A DNA stretch of 64,000 nt, taken from NCBI GenBank assembly GCA_025594325.1, contig JANHCV010000003.1:1240001-1304000 (forward strand), written 5' to 3'. The DNA comes from Blastocladiella emersonii ATCC 22665 (taxonomy: Eukaryota; Blastocladiomycota; Blastocladiomycetes; Blastocladiales; Blastocladiaceae). Below the pieces are notes generated by a model. It was given only the letters and a program-made list of their open reading frames with translations, was not told the origin of the DNA and searched no databases. Shown here one piece after another: positions 9,460 to 20,419 of this stretch. The translations under genes and the position numbers were made by a program. Numbering within the stretch: the stretch's first letter is position 1; each line of letters starts with the position of its first letter.

Positions 9460-12143
9460 ATGGTCAAGCTCCTCTCGCTCCTCGCCATCGCCGCCGCCGT
9501 CGGCACCTCGGCCGTCGTGGCCACGCCCGTCAGCACCGACGACTTCCTCGTCTTCGACAAGCCCAAGCTCGCGCTCGACGGCAACACGGCCGGCGAGACG
9601 GTGCAGGTCGCGCTCAAGACGGCGCCCGCGTCGCGCGTCGTCGTCTACTTTGACGCGCCCAACACCAAGTTCGACAAGTGCGCGCTCGAGTTCACGCCCG
9701 ACAACTACAACAAGCCGCAGCCGCTCACGGTCGTGTCGCTGCCCTTCCTCTCGATTGCGCCCGCCGAGCGCCAGATGCCCATCACCTTCACGGCCTTCTC
9801 GGACGACTGCACCTACAAGCACTACGGCAAGTCGACGTCGCTGCCCACGGTCCGCGACAAGGAGAAGACGGGCCAGTGCCAGGTCACGGGCGACCCGCAC
9901 TACCGCTCGTTTGACACGACTGCGCTCTACCACTACCAGGGTCCGTATTTCTTCCTCTCACTCGTGTGATGGCGCGTATGATCTCGTTCCGAAGACTAAC
10001 CCACTCCGCTCTCACCATCCCAAAACGAACAGGCGAGGGCGACTTCTACCTGGTCCAGTCCGACTACGTGACGATCCAGGCGCGCCAGGGCCCGTGCTTC
10101 AGCAAGGCGACCTGCATCGTCGCCCTGGCCGTGCGCTACGGCAGCTCGTCCTTCATCATCGACGCCAACCAGGCCGACCCGAACACGTGCGTGCAGCAGA
10201 TCACCAACAAGCTCGACGGCGCGACCGTGTCCAAGACGCGGTCGGGCACGACGACCTCGGTGAACGTGGCCTTCAACGCGGGCTCGAACCTCAAGGTCGA
10301 CATCATCGGCTCGGGCAAGGACCGGTACATGAACGTGTACTTTGACGCGGCCAACCACCTGCGCGGCAAGCTCGGCGGCCTGTGTGGCAAGTTTGACGGC
10401 GACGCGAGCAACGACTTCACGGCGCGCGACGGCACCGTGTTCAAGACGCAGCCCATCATCGACTACGCCGCGGGCGACATGTTCAACAAGAAGCCCGGGT
10501 TCAAGAACACGGACCTGTACAAGTTCGGCGAGTCGTGGCGCGTGCCCGGCGACGACAACCTGTTCAAGTGCCGCGACAAGTGCACGGGCAACTCGGGCGC
10601 CAAGTTCCCGATCGGCACGCCCGTCACCGAGTGCAAGCGCCCCGACGCGGCCAAGGTCGTGTGTAACAAGCCGACGCCTTCCCTCACCACGTCCTCGTCG
10701 CTGACGACGTCGGTCACGGCCACGCCGACCTCGGTCGCCATCGTCACGACGCCCTCGGTTCCCGCTAGTTCCTCGTCGTCGTCGTCGGCTCCGGCTTCGT
10801 CGACCTCGACGCAGGTCTCGTCGGTCATCGGCTCGGCGACCACCGCCAACTCTGGCACCTCGTCCTCGTCCTCGACCACAACGACGGCCTCGACCGCCGC
10901 GACCACCAACCCGGCCGGCGGCGCCAGCACCTCGACCACGGCCACGGGCACGTTCACGGACCCCAACGGCGCTCCCGCGCAGCCCACCGTGACCAGCACC
11001 ACTTCGGCCTCGACCTCATCGGCCGCTACTGGCAGTGCTTCCTCGTCGACCACCGCCGGCGTCAACACCTCGAGTTCCTCGTCGACGACCGCTGCCCAGG
11101 GCACCACGTCGTCGTCGACGACCGCGACCACGAGCTCGTCTTCGACCCAGGTCTCGTCGGTCATCGGCGCGGCCACGAGCATCACCTCGTCGACGACCAC
11201 GTCGGCCTCGGTCCCGGCCGCCGCCAGCACAACCACCACCACCTCGGTCCCCGCCGTGATCACCACGTCGTCGACCTCGGCGGCGGTCCCGACCAAGACG
11301 CAGATCCAGACGTCGACGCGCCCGGGCACCACCTACGTGCCGCTCCCGCCGTCGTGCCCGAAGCCGATCGTCGTGTTCCCGATCCCGCCGGGCTACCGCG
11401 TTCAGCCATCGCTCCCGCGGTACACTGGCCCCGAGCCCAAGCTGCCCGCGTACCGCCCGCTGCCCGCTGCGCCCAAGGACGTGCTCGACGCGGCGGCCGC
11501 GCAGTGCGGCAAGAAGATTGTGTCCGTGGACGCGTGCGACGAGGACGTGCGGCGGTTCGTGGCGGCGTGCGAGGCCGACATTCGCGCGCAGATGAACCCG
11601 GACGCGGCGTACGAGACGCACCGCCTGGCGTACACGCACGTGTGCTCGCGGTGCGTGCTGTCCAAGGCCAAGGAACCGTTCCCGGACGTCGCTCGCGCGG
11701 CGCGCGAGGCGGCCAAGAAGCACTGCTTCGGCAGCAACGCGTGCGACCAGCAGTGCCTGCAGTGCACGGAGCGCGGGTGCCTGCAGTGCCGCGCCAACGA
11801 GCGGTTCGAGGTGGTCGGCGGCAAGTGCGTGCCGCGCACCGTCGTCCAGTACCCGGTCCAGTACTTTGCGCCCAAGCCCGTGTACCGCGCTCTCGCCGAC
11901 GACGAGGTCACGCCCCAGCTCTCGGGCGACGAGGCCGCGCTCGCCGCCGAGGACCCGAGCTACAACCCCGCCGCCAACGTCGCCCAGGACTCGATCATGG
12001 TCGTGTCGTCGGCCGAGGAGGTCAAGGGCGGTGACGACAAGAAGCAGGACGGCGGCGCCGGCGCCGCGGCCTCGTCGGCCGCGCGCATGGCCCTGTCCAC
12101 GGTCGCCGGTCTCGTGGCCGTGGCCGCGTCGCTGCTCATCTAA
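9460..12143 (+). CDS. Secreted von Willebrand factor type D protein, probably GPI-anchored
   Basis: Two exons, 9460-9940 and 10033-12143, flank a 92-nt intron (donor GTCCGT, CTAAC branch site, CAG acceptor), giving about 863 residues. A signal peptide covers about residues 1-21. A vWD domain follows at about 137-300: it opens with GDPHYRSFD, crosses the intron in the tyrosine-rich YHYQGEGDFY segment and closes with the classic GLCGKFDGDASNDF motif. Residues about 376-590 are a Ser/Thr-rich, presumably O-glycosylated stalk with SSVIG repeats. Then comes a compact Cys-rich region with several CxxC pairs (CSRC, CLQC). The last 20 residues are hydrophobic after a small-residue stretch (GAAASSAARM), as in a GPI-attachment signal. 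The layout (signal, vWD, mucin-like stalk, Cys-rich region, GPI tail) suggests an adhesive surface protein; binding partners are unknown. It is convergent with the kinase gene, with only 88 bp between stop codons. Confidence 0.85.
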
Positions 12144-12231
12144 CTGTCGATTGATGTGGAGTTGTTGGAGCCTGATCATGTACAATTTGCGTATTAAAAC
12201 CCATGATTTATGAATCCTGGCACTCCCGAGG

Positions 12232-15200
12232 TCAGCTTGGTTGATTCGCCGTGAAATGCGCGTGAGCAAAGTTTGGCCTTCCTGGATGGCACGTCTCGAT
12301 GGCCATGAACCACGGGTCCTCCTTGATCTTCTCCATGGTGATTCGGAGCTACAAGTCGTTACGGACGCGGACGGTCAGCTCGTCCATGACGTGTTCATCG
12401 CAGCGACGACAGGCGTACCACCGGACTTGGCTCGAGAATCTTGTAGAGCAGGTCGCGCGGCCCGTGTGGTGACGCGGGCAGGTCGTCAATGTACTCGAAC
12501 TGGTGCGCGGCCTTGGTCTCAATGAAGTGGGCGTAGTGCGGGTCCGAGTTCTGCGCGGCCTTCCACGGGATCGTCTTGTACAGCATCACAAAGTAGATGA
12601 TGCCCGTGGCCCATACATCGACGCGGTCCGGCTCGTACGCGTTGCCGGTCCACTCCTCGGGCGCAATGTACGGGTCCGAGCCGCACACGCCCTTGACGCG
12701 CCGCCGCTCCGTGGCCCATGGCACGCGGAACACCTCGGATGTGCCGAAGTCGGCGATCTTGAGCGTGCGGCCGTCACCGTCGAGGAGTAGGTTCTACGAA
12801 GCGGGCGAGAGGTGAGTTTCAGTCACCATGGCCGCGGCGCAGGAGCCGGCGTACCTCGGGCTTCAGGTCGCGGTGCGCGACGCCGATGCTGTGCAGGTAC
12901 GCGACGCCGTCGATGAGCTGGGCGAACAGGCAGTTGATCTCGGACTCCTCCATGGGCCGGCCGTTGGCGATGCGCGAGAAGAGGTCGCCGCCGGCCATGT
13001 ACTCCATGACCTCGCACCACTCGGACTGCTCGTCCTGGATCAGGTCGACCGTCTCGATGACGTGCGGGTGGTGTAGCGATGACGAGATGCAGAACTCGGC
13101 CGACAGCTTCTTGATGTAGTCGCGCTCCGTCTCGTTCTTGCGCCGCTTGCGGAACTTCTTGATCGCGAACAGCCGCTCCTGCGGGCCGTCGCTCGTGTCG
13201 TAAGGGCCCGTCGCGTGATGGCCGCCGCCAGGCGCGAGCCCGGCGCCGTGGAGCTCGCCGTGGCCGACGGGTCCGTCATGGCCGTCGTGGTGGGCGTGGT
13301 GCGATGGATGGTGGACCTTATGCGCGAGCATGACGGTCGCGTTGGCGCCTTTGCCGAGAAACTCCTTGGCGACGCCGTACTTTTCGTGCAGCGACGTCTC
13401 CGAGTTGCTGCGGCTGAGCCGCGTCGACCCACCAAGCGTGGCGCGCCCGTTATCGCGCATCGCGCTCGCGTCGCTCCGCTTGCGGCTGAGGAAGTTCATG
13501 ACGGGCGACGAGCTGCGCGACGGCTCAGCCAACGCGGGCGGGTGGTAGTCGGGCGCGAGGTGGTCGTCGCGGTCGCGCCGCGACATGTCATGGGCCGACT
13601 CCGAGACGTGCGCGGTGCTGGCGGCCGCGCTCGGCGGATGGTGGTGGTGGTGGTCCGGGTGCACGATCTTGTCGAGCTTCTCCATAAACGAGCTCGACTT
13701 TTTGACGCGCTTGCCGGCCTCGGGCGGGCTGGCCGACCCCTGGAGGCCAGGTCCGGACGGCTGCCCCGGCGGGACGTGCGCCTGCGAGTGCGTGTGCGGG
13801 CCGTGGTGGTTCTCGTGGTGGAAGAAGCGGCCGATGATGGACATGGTCGCGTGCGAGCTCGCGCGCGACGGCGGACTGTACTGGCCCGAGCTGCTTGCGT
13901 GCACGGACGCGTCGGACCCGTTTGGACTGTTGGACTTGACGCTCGTGTTGCGCCGCAGCACCGAGGTCGGCTTGGGCTCGCACCGCTGCGTGTCGAACTT
14001 GGACTTGCGCCGTGGCTCGTCGAGCTCGGGCAACTCCGGCAGGTCGGCGCCCGACTGCGTCAGCGCCGCGCCCTCGAGCGAGGTGCGGCTCGCGGGATCG
14101 AAGTGGATGATGGGCGAGTCGAGTAGCAGCGGCGAGGGCGGCTGCGACATGCTCGACGGCGAGATGATGTCGGCGTAGTCAAACGGGCGGTGCGGGCGGG
14201 TTGGGCTTCCGTCCGGCGGCGTCTCGGAGCCGAGCGGCGACACGCTCCCGCTTCGGCTCGAGTGCGAGGTGCGGGACGGCGGGGTAGTACTGCGGCGGCC
14301 GCGCGCGCCGTCGCCCGGCGGACGGCCCCCAGCCTGCGGGTGCCGGGACTGCTGCGGCGGCGACGCCATGGGTGTTGCGAACAGGTCCTCGTCGTCGTCA
14401 TCGCGGGCGTGGAAGCTGATACTGTCGAACGGGATGAGGTCGTGCAGGATGCTCTGTCTGCGCGACTTGTCGCTCGAGTTGGACGACGTCGACATGCGGC
14501 GCGCGACGAGCTCCTCCTTGGACCGCAGCCCGCCGTCGAGGATGAACCGGCCCGCGTCCGAGCCCTGCCCGCCGGACATGGACTTGCGCCGCCACATCAT
14601 GGCCTGCTCGGCGGCGCTGTTCCCGCTCCCGCTGCTCGTGGCGCTCGACGAGTACCGCATGTCCGACGGCGCATCGCCGTCACCCGACGGCGTGATGAGC
14701 GTCGGTGGCGGGGTCGATGTGGGGTCCGAGGTCACCGGGCCGCCAAGAAGCGCAGCCGCGCCGGGCGACGTGGACGCGGCCGAGGTCACCGACGGCGGTC
14801 CCTTGGACGGGATCGTGAACTTGTACACGAGCGAGGTCCGCGACTGGCGCAGCCGCATCAGGTCGAGGTTGTCGACCGGCGGGCGGATCGACTGTCGGCG
14901 GCCCTTGGAGTCGGGGCCCACGTACGACGGGATGTTGTTGGGCGGGAACGACGAGGCGAGCGAAGGGTCGGCCGACGGGTCGGCGTCACCCTGGCCCGGT
15001 ACGGCGGTCGCGGTAGCGGCAGCGGATCCCACCGGAACGGCCATCGATGTCGTGCCGGCGGCGGCCACGGCGGCTGCGGACCCATGTTCATCGGGCGACA
15101 CTGCGCCGGCGCTCGACGATGACGCGGTGGTGCGACCGTGTTCGTCGGCGAGGTCGAGCGACACGGTAGGCCGGCCCGAGCGGTCATGTGGCGAGTCGTG

Positions 15201-16025
15201 GAGCTTCTCCGAGGTACCTGGCCGGTGCCGCGCGACGAGGTTGACGCGGAAGTGCTTGCCGGCGATCGTCGTCGCGGACTGCTGCTGCGGCGCGCACTTC
15301 TTGGTCGAGACGACAATGATCTCGGTCTCGCCCGAGTCCCAGCGGCTGAGGCCGGCGAGCGCAAGCGTGCTCTTGGTGCTCTGGCGCCGCCCGCCCGCAC
15401 CGTTGGTCGCCGCGGTACTCGCGGTCGGGCTACTTGCCGCGCCGCCGCCGTCGGTCGTGTTGCCCGAGCTGAAGTTGGTCCCGGCGCCGAAACTCACGCC
15501 GCCGCGGGCGTCGAGCGCGGCCTGGATGTCGACCGTCGACGCGGACCCCGGGTCCTGGCCGGGCCGGCTCGCGGGCGGCGCGGGACCGAGCGGGTGCTGG
15601 TTCGAGGCGGGGTCCGCGTGGATGTTGAGCCCGCTCTGCAGGCTCGGCTGGCTGATTGAGATGGCGGATCCCGCAACGAGCCCCGCGCTCGAACCCGCTG
15701 CCGAGGCTGCGGCCCGGCTCGCCGCCCTGGCCGCGGGACGGTCGTCGGCGCTCAGCGTGCGGCGGTGGCCGGCCGACGAGAGCCGGTCGCGCGACGCCAT
15801 GTGCGAGTCGGCGGGGTTGGTGAGCAGCTGGTCCCGCATCTCGGGATCCGGCACCGGTGCGGCGGCAGCGGTCGAGGGAGCGGCTGCCGCGGCGGCGGCG
15901 GCCTCCTGCAGCGCCGCCGTCAGGTTGGACTTGCTGCCCGAGCGGGAGACGGGCGGCGGCGGGGCCTCGGGCGTGACCGCTGCCGCCGGTGGCGGCGCGA
16001 CAGGGTCAGGGTCAGGAACGGGCAT
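12232..16025 (-). CDS. Hal4/Sat4-type Ser/Thr protein kinase with very long N-terminus
   Basis: Three exons (16025-12855, 12793-12419, 12348-12232) join in phase 0 to about 1,220 residues; introns are 61 and 70 nt. The kinase domain starts near residue 880: glycine loop GKGANATV, AIKKFRKRRKNETE, then the highly family-specific AEFCISSSLHHPHVIETVDL, then HRDLKPE at the end of exon 1, ADFG soon after the first intron, and CGSDPYIAPEEW. The closing block RITMEKIKEDPWF lies in the small third exon. These are hallmarks of the fungal Hal4/Hal5/Npr1 group, which controls plasma-membrane transporters and ion homeostasis. The preceding 880 residues are Ser/Pro/Ala-rich with many RRxS-type sites and His-rich patches, and are probably disordered and regulatory. 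The start is uncertain: ATGs at 16025, 16058 and further upstream (16256) are in the same frame. Confidence 0.88.
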
Positions 16026-16058
16026 GATGCACACACAGCGAGGTCCGCTACGAGTCAT

Positions 16059-16733
16059 CGCGGGTGGGTTATTTCTCCGAGGCTCGGAACCCACATGCTT
16101 AGCATCCGTACTCGAAGAGTTCTGCTCGGTTCTCCCGTTGTAGTACAGGTGGCGGTGCCGTCGGCGAAGGTGCGTCCGCCGTGAAGATGGTCTCGCTTTG
16201 CACAGACGAGGTGCCGACAAATGTGTTACATGGGGAGGAGATCCTCGGTGGTGCAAGTTGCCAGGAGTGCGGGGAGCGACCCGCGGCCAGATTGTCTGTT
16301 CTGAAAGATATCGGTGTTCAAGGGAGAGTGCTGAGGCAAACGGTTATCATTGTGAGGTGGGGGACGCGGGATCGAATGGCGGGACATGGGGGACCAGACC
16401 AAAGCAGGGGAAAACGCGTCGCGAAACGCGTCTCCCGCGGCCCACGTGACTGACTCGCAGCCGCCGAAATCTGAAGTGTTTGGCACGCGTTGAGGGCGGG
16501 TCGTGTTCCTCGCGAGTGTGCGGCTGTCGAGGTGCAGCTACTGGCGGTGCGAAACCACGGTCCATCGTTGGTGTGGAGCGCCGGGGGAGCGACGGCGAGG
16601 GACGCGACTCGGCCGATCAGGGATAACGACACGGGAACGAACTTTCAAAGCTATGTAGAGATGACGATGTGGACAGGTGTGGGGGAAAACGAACGAGCTA
16701 GAGAACAAGGCAACAAAACGAGGGACAGTCGCG
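16059..16733. other. Intergenic and promoter region of the kinase gene
   Basis: This lies between the kinase (leftward) and the end of the uS12m gene, also leftward. No convincing gene was seen. Two close ACGCGT sites occur at 16414-16431. Part of the region could be kinase coding or leader sequence if an upstream ATG is used. Confidence 0.4.
16414..16431. promoter_or_regulatory. Paired ACGCGT (MCB-like) sites
   Basis: ACGCGT occurs at 16414-16419 and again at 16426-16431, each preceded by AA, with 12 bp between corresponding positions. ACGCGT is the MluI cell-cycle box bound by MBF in ascomycetes. In GC-rich DNA the hexamer also arises by chance, so regulation of the kinase by it is only inferred. 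Confidence 0.3.
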
Positions 16734-17312
16734 TTACTCCTCCTTGGGCTTGGGAGCGCCGTACTTGGAGCGGGCGTTCATGCGGCCGCGCACGGCCTGC
16801 AGGTCCATGGCGCCGCGGATGAGGTGGTAGCGGACACCGGGAAGATCGGGAACACGGCCGCCACGGACGAGGACGACGCTGTGCTCCTGCAGGTTGTGGC
16901 CCTCGCCGGGGATGTAGGCGATGACCTCCTTGCCGTTGCTGAGGCGGACCTTGGCGACCTTGCGGACGGCCGAGTTGGGCTTCTTGGGCGACGTGGTGTA
17001 GACCTTGATGCACACGCCGCGCTTCTGCGGGCACCCGTCGAGGTGCGGGCACTTGACCTTGCGCACGCGCGGCTTGCGCATGTTGCGCATCACCTGGTTG
17101 AGCGTGGCCTGCTGCAGCGAGCTCGAGTGGAAGCCCATGCGCATGCCGGCGAGGGACTGGCACTGCGCGGCAATCGAGGCGGGGCCGGCGGCCATGGCGG
17201 TCATGGCGGGCACCCGCGGGGCCGCAGCGGTGGCGCGAGCGACTGCTGGTGGCGCGGCGCGCATCGCCGTCGAGAGCACGGCCTGCGATCTCCGGAAGAT
17301 GGAAGCGAGCAT
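16734..17312 (-). CDS. MRPS12: Mitochondrial small ribosomal subunit protein uS12m
   Basis: A single exon gives 192 residues from the ATG at 17312. The first 75 or so residues form an Ala/Arg/Met-rich, acid-poor presequence typical of mitochondrial import. From [19 protein letters not shown] on, the protein follows bacterial-type uS12 (S12p): [20 protein letters not shown], carrying the conserved PNSA decoding-centre loop, then [20 protein letters not shown] with [18 protein letters not shown] and [11 protein letters not shown], with the usual functional loops intact. The short C-terminal extension ends in a Lys/Glu-rich tail. The protein sits at the decoding centre of the mitoribosome. An in-frame ATG at 17429 would only lengthen the presequence. 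Confidence 0.95.
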   Translation of the reverse strand: MLASIFRRSQAVLSTAMRAAPPAVARATAAAPRVPAMTAMAAGPASIAAQCQSLAGMRMGFHSSSLQQATLNQVMRNMRKPRVRKVKCPHLDGCPQKRGVCIKVYTTSPKKPNSAVRKVAKVRLSNGKEVIAYIPGEGHNLQEHSVVLVRGGRVPDLPGVRYHLIRGAMDLQAVRGRMNARSKYGAPKPKEE

Positions 17313-17713
17313 GGTATGGCGAGCGGACTGCGGGCGGATTCGAGGGGCGGTGGATTCGTGGCGCAGGCCTGGACCCCGTCGGACAAAACTAGTTGCAAGA
17401 AGTGATGCGTGTGCTTCGTTGCGGGTCAAGTCCCCTATGCTTCGTCGCTGTAGCAGGCATGGTTGGTGAATGATCGCCGGCAGAAGGCAAACTCGCTGCC
17501 CGACGGGAGTGGCAGGTCGGAGGCAAAACCATCAGGTGATGCGGTGGCGCCACTCGAAACGCGGGTTTTGTCAGCGATGGCGCAACGTGCAACTTGCTGC
17601 AGCGAACGCCGAGCGAGGCGCACCGCCAACGCGTCGATCCGACGCGACTTGACTAAGCGCTTCCGCAATCTTCCTTCCCCGCCGCCGACCGACCATGGTC
17701 TGACCCCGGCCCG
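17313..17713. other. Divergent intergenic region between uS12m and the GST gene
   Basis: This carries the presumed promoters of the leftward uS12m gene and the rightward glutathione transferase gene. Open frames present are shadows with no recognisable product. Confidence 0.4.
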
Positions 17714-17720
17714 ATAAATA
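17714..17720 (+). promoter_or_regulatory. TATA-like element of the GST gene
   Basis: ATAAATA lies 94 bp before the ATG at 17808. The distance is nearly the same as for the other TATA-ATG pairs in this window (89-101 bp), which supports it. Confidence 0.5.
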
Positions 17721-17807
17721 GCGGGCGCGGCCCCGCCTCCCCGGCCAGCTAGCCAGACCCCATCGCTCACTGCTACGGATCACACACGCACCCACGCATC
17801 GACGACC

Positions 17808-18539
17808 ATGACCGCCTCGACGGCCTTTGCCCCGCTCCGCCTCTTCACCTCCAAGGTGTGCCCGTTCGCGCAGCGCGCCACCATCGCCGCGCACGAGCTC
17901 GGCTTCGTCGACTCGATCGCCGAGGCCAAGTACAGCAACGGCGCCTTCGAGGTGGTCGAGATCGACCTCAAAAACAAGCCCGAGTACTACACGCGCGACA
18001 TCAACCCGCGCGGCAAGGTGCCCGCGCTCGAGATCACCCACGCCGAGTCGGGTACCAAGGAGGTGCTCGTCGAGTCGGCCCTGATCGCCGACTTCCTGCT
18101 GCAGGCCGCCGACTCGCCCGCCACCCTCAACGGCAAGGCCCGCGCCCTCGACCGCTTCCGCGCCAACCTCGTCGTCGACACGTTCAGCAACCAGGTCGTC
18201 GGCGCCTTCTACAACCTGCTGCGCGAGAAGGACGCGGCCAAGCAGCCCGAGGCAACCGAGAAGCTGCTCGAGGGCATCCGCGCCGTCCAGGCCTTCCTCT
18301 CGGCCGACGGGCCCTACGCGCTCGGCGCCGAGTTCACCATCGCCGACATCCTGACCGCGCCCTTCCTCGCCCGCTTCGTCGTCAACGAGCACTACCGCAA
18401 CTTTGTCGTCCCCGACACCCCCGAGTACGCGCGCTTTAACCGGTGGCGCGCCGCCCTCGCTGCCCGCCCCTCGGTCGTCGCCACGACGCCCGACAAGGAG
18501 GTCTTCATCGACGGCTACCGCGGCTACGCGCTGGCGTGA
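17808..18539 (+). CDS. Glutathione S-transferase, omega-like
   Basis: A single exon encodes 243 residues. The thioredoxin-fold N-terminal half starts LRLFTSKVCPFAQRATIAA: CPFAQR places a cysteine at the catalytic position, as in omega-class and GSTO-like enzymes, rather than Tyr or Ser. The cis-proline turn GKVPALE and the glutathione gamma-glutamyl contact VESALIADFL (an ES pair) are present. The all-helical C-terminal domain includes FTIADILTAPFL, the conserved N-capping segment of the GST core. Omega-class enzymes act as glutathione-dependent thiol transferases and dehydroascorbate reductases in the cytosol. The start follows a long CACCATCGACGACC-type leader and a TATA-like box 94 bp upstream. 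The substrate is not deducible. Confidence 0.9.
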   Translation: MTASTAFAPLRLFTSKVCPFAQRATIAAHELGFVDSIAEAKYSNGAFEVVEIDLKNKPEYYTRDINPRGKVPALEITHAESGTKEVLVESALIADFLLQAADSPATLNGKARALDRFRANLVVDTFSNQVVGAFYNLLREKDAAKQPEATEKLLEGIRAVQAFLSADGPYALGAEFTIADILTAPFLARFVVNEHYRNFVVPDTPEYARFNRWRAALAARPSVVATTPDKEVFIDGYRGYALA

Positions 18540-18796
18540 GCGACTCGTTCCTGTGCGCGCGATTCCCAGTACCACACTTAATAACACATTTTTGTCTCAG
18601 CTAAGCGTCTCCCTTGCGCGATGCGCGAGCACAAGCGAGCGCGTGCTTCATGTGGCTCGACGAGCTGTGAGGATGGTGGCTTAGCCGCGATGGGGTCGGT
18701 CAGTCGCTGCCGGGCTTGCCTGCTGAGACGAACTCAAAGCGGCTCCGCAGACCTCGCTCTCTCCCGCACTACCACAACCACAATACTGGCGTTATC

Positions 18797-20419
18797 ATGA
18801 AGCATCTTGCACCAACAGCTATGAAATCAACGCCACGCGCGGCTTCGCGTCCGCGGCGCCCAAGGCTGCCCCTCTTGCTCATCCTCCTCGCCGCCCTCGC
18901 CCTGCTCTCATCGCGTGTCGTTCGCCCGGTGCGCGCACACGGCGGCGACGAGGACGAGGACGAGCCGCACTTCCACGACGATGAGGACGATGGCGACGAC
19001 GAGCCGTTCGTGTGCTACCGCCCCGAAGACTTTGTCGTGACGCTCAAGCACACGCCCGTCGGGAGCACGACGCACCTCAAGTTCCTCGTGTGGAACGGCC
19101 GCGACAACCGCGCCGTGCGGTGGGACGAGCTCGAGCGCGTCCACGACCGCCGAGCCCACATCGTCGTGTCGTCGTCCGACGGCGAGGTGTTTGGCCACTT
19201 GCACCCCGAGGACTCGATGAACCCGAACACCAATATGCCGCTCAGCCTCGACGCCTTCGAGAACAAGCTCGTCACGGCCTTTGACCTCTCGGCCGCGCGC
19301 CGGTGGAACGTCAAGATCGAGCTCACCATCGGCGTGCCCGCCGTGTGCTCACCCATGATGGGCGTGCTCCCGCACGAGGACCACGTCGTGCACATGCCGC
19401 CCGCCGACGACGACGATGACGGGCATCCCGACGTGCGGCACGACCACAAGGACCGGTTCCGCCACCACCCGGCGAAGCGCGACGACGCCACCGCGCCTAC
19501 GCTGCGCCGCCGCCACTCGGGCGACCATGAGATGGCGATGAACGACGGCGACATTCTCGGCCGCGGTCCGCAGACGCACTACCAGCCCGAGACGACCATT
19601 CCGCTTGGCAAGGAGTTCACCATCGACCTGACGTCCAGCACCGACGCGCTCCCGACGCCCATGCCCGCCGTCGTCGGCTCGGTGCTCCTGCGCAGCCTCT
19701 CGCTCTCCTCGTCCACGGGCTCGTTCAGTCACCCGATCTCGCTCTCGGGCATCCAGCTCAGCCCCGCCGCGTGGAACCGCGACGCGCTGCTCGGGTCCAA
19801 GGCGTGGATCGACCGGTACCTCACGCCCAACACGTACCGCGTCTACGCGCCGCACCTCGCCATGCTCGCGTCGTCGCCACGCGGGTACCAGTCGGCCGTG
19901 CGCGTCGGCCGGTGCCGCACGCTCCTGTTCCGCATCGACGAGTCAGACGCCAACGGCGAAAATCTCCGCGCCGTGTCGGACCTGCGCCCGTGGCTCAGCG
20001 CCGTTGCACACGCGGCGCTCATCCACCCCGAGTCAGGCAAGACGATCCACACGCACGGCGCCGCTGTCGCGGACTCGGACGTCGCAGCCGCGCTCAGCGC
20101 GCAGCTGACGACGGCGTTCGGCGGCCGGCAGTCTGGCTGGCACCTGACGGGCAGCGAGCACACGACTACAACCGGCGCGCGCGTTTCGGGGAGCGGTGCC
20201 GAGACCGAGGACGCGTTCTCGGCTGCCATCGACCAGTGCATGGCGCACACACACGGCAGCGGCGGTCATCATCACGGTGCGGCACCGAAATCCTTCGGTC
20301 CGTGGATCGCGGTCCCCGTCACTGTTTCCGAGCCTGGATGGTGGCGCATTGTGGTGCAGGTCCGCCACGGCGAGTCGCTCCTCACGCCGTCGTTCTGGAT
20401 CAACGCGAAGCGGGGGTGA
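18797..20419 (+). CDS. Secreted or membrane-anchored His/Asp-rich protein with two YtkA/FixH-like modules
   Basis: A single exon gives about 540 residues from the ATG at 18797 (an alternative in-frame ATG is at 18821). After an Arg-rich start there is a Leu/Ala hydrophobic stretch (LPLLLILLAALALL), a signal peptide or anchor. The mature part opens with HGGDEDEDEPHFHDDEDD, a metal-chelating type segment. Two related modules follow. One, around residues 75-190, contains HIVVSSSDGEVFGHLHPED. The second, around 395-535, contains HAALIHPESGKTIHTHG and ends WWRIVVQVRHGESLLTPSFW. Both resemble the bacterial YtkA/FixH-type extracytoplasmic beta-sandwich, whose HxHP motifs are associated with heavy-metal (often copper) handling. 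Further His/Asp-rich stretches (DDDDDGHPDVRHDHKD; HTHGSGGHHH) connect them. A metal-buffering role at the cell surface is inference. Confidence 0.65.
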   Translation: MKHLAPTAMKSTPRAASRPRRPRLPLLLILLAALALLSSRVVRPVRAHGGDEDEDEPHFHDDEDDGDDEPFVCYRPEDFVVTLKHTPVGSTTHLKFLVWNGRDNRAVRWDELERVHDRRAHIVVSSSDGEVFGHLHPEDSMNPNTNMPLSLDAFENKLVTAFDLSAARRWNVKIELTIGVPAVCSPMMGVLPHEDHVVHMPPADDDDDGHPDVRHDHKDRFRHHPAKRDDATAPTLRRRHSGDHEMAMNDGDILGRGPQTHYQPETTIPLGKEFTIDLTSSTDALPTPMPAVVGSVLLRSLSLSSSTGSFSHPISLSGIQLSPAAWNRDALLGSKAWIDRYLTPNTYRVYAPHLAMLASSPRGYQSAVRVGRCRTLLFRIDESDANGENLRAVSDLRPWLSAVAHAALIHPESGKTIHTHGAAVADSDVAAALSAQLTTAFGGRQSGWHLTGSEHTTTTGARVSGSGAETEDAFSAAIDQCMAHTHGSGGHHHGAAPKSFGPWIAVPVTVSEPGWWRIVVQVRHGESLLTPSFWINAKRG

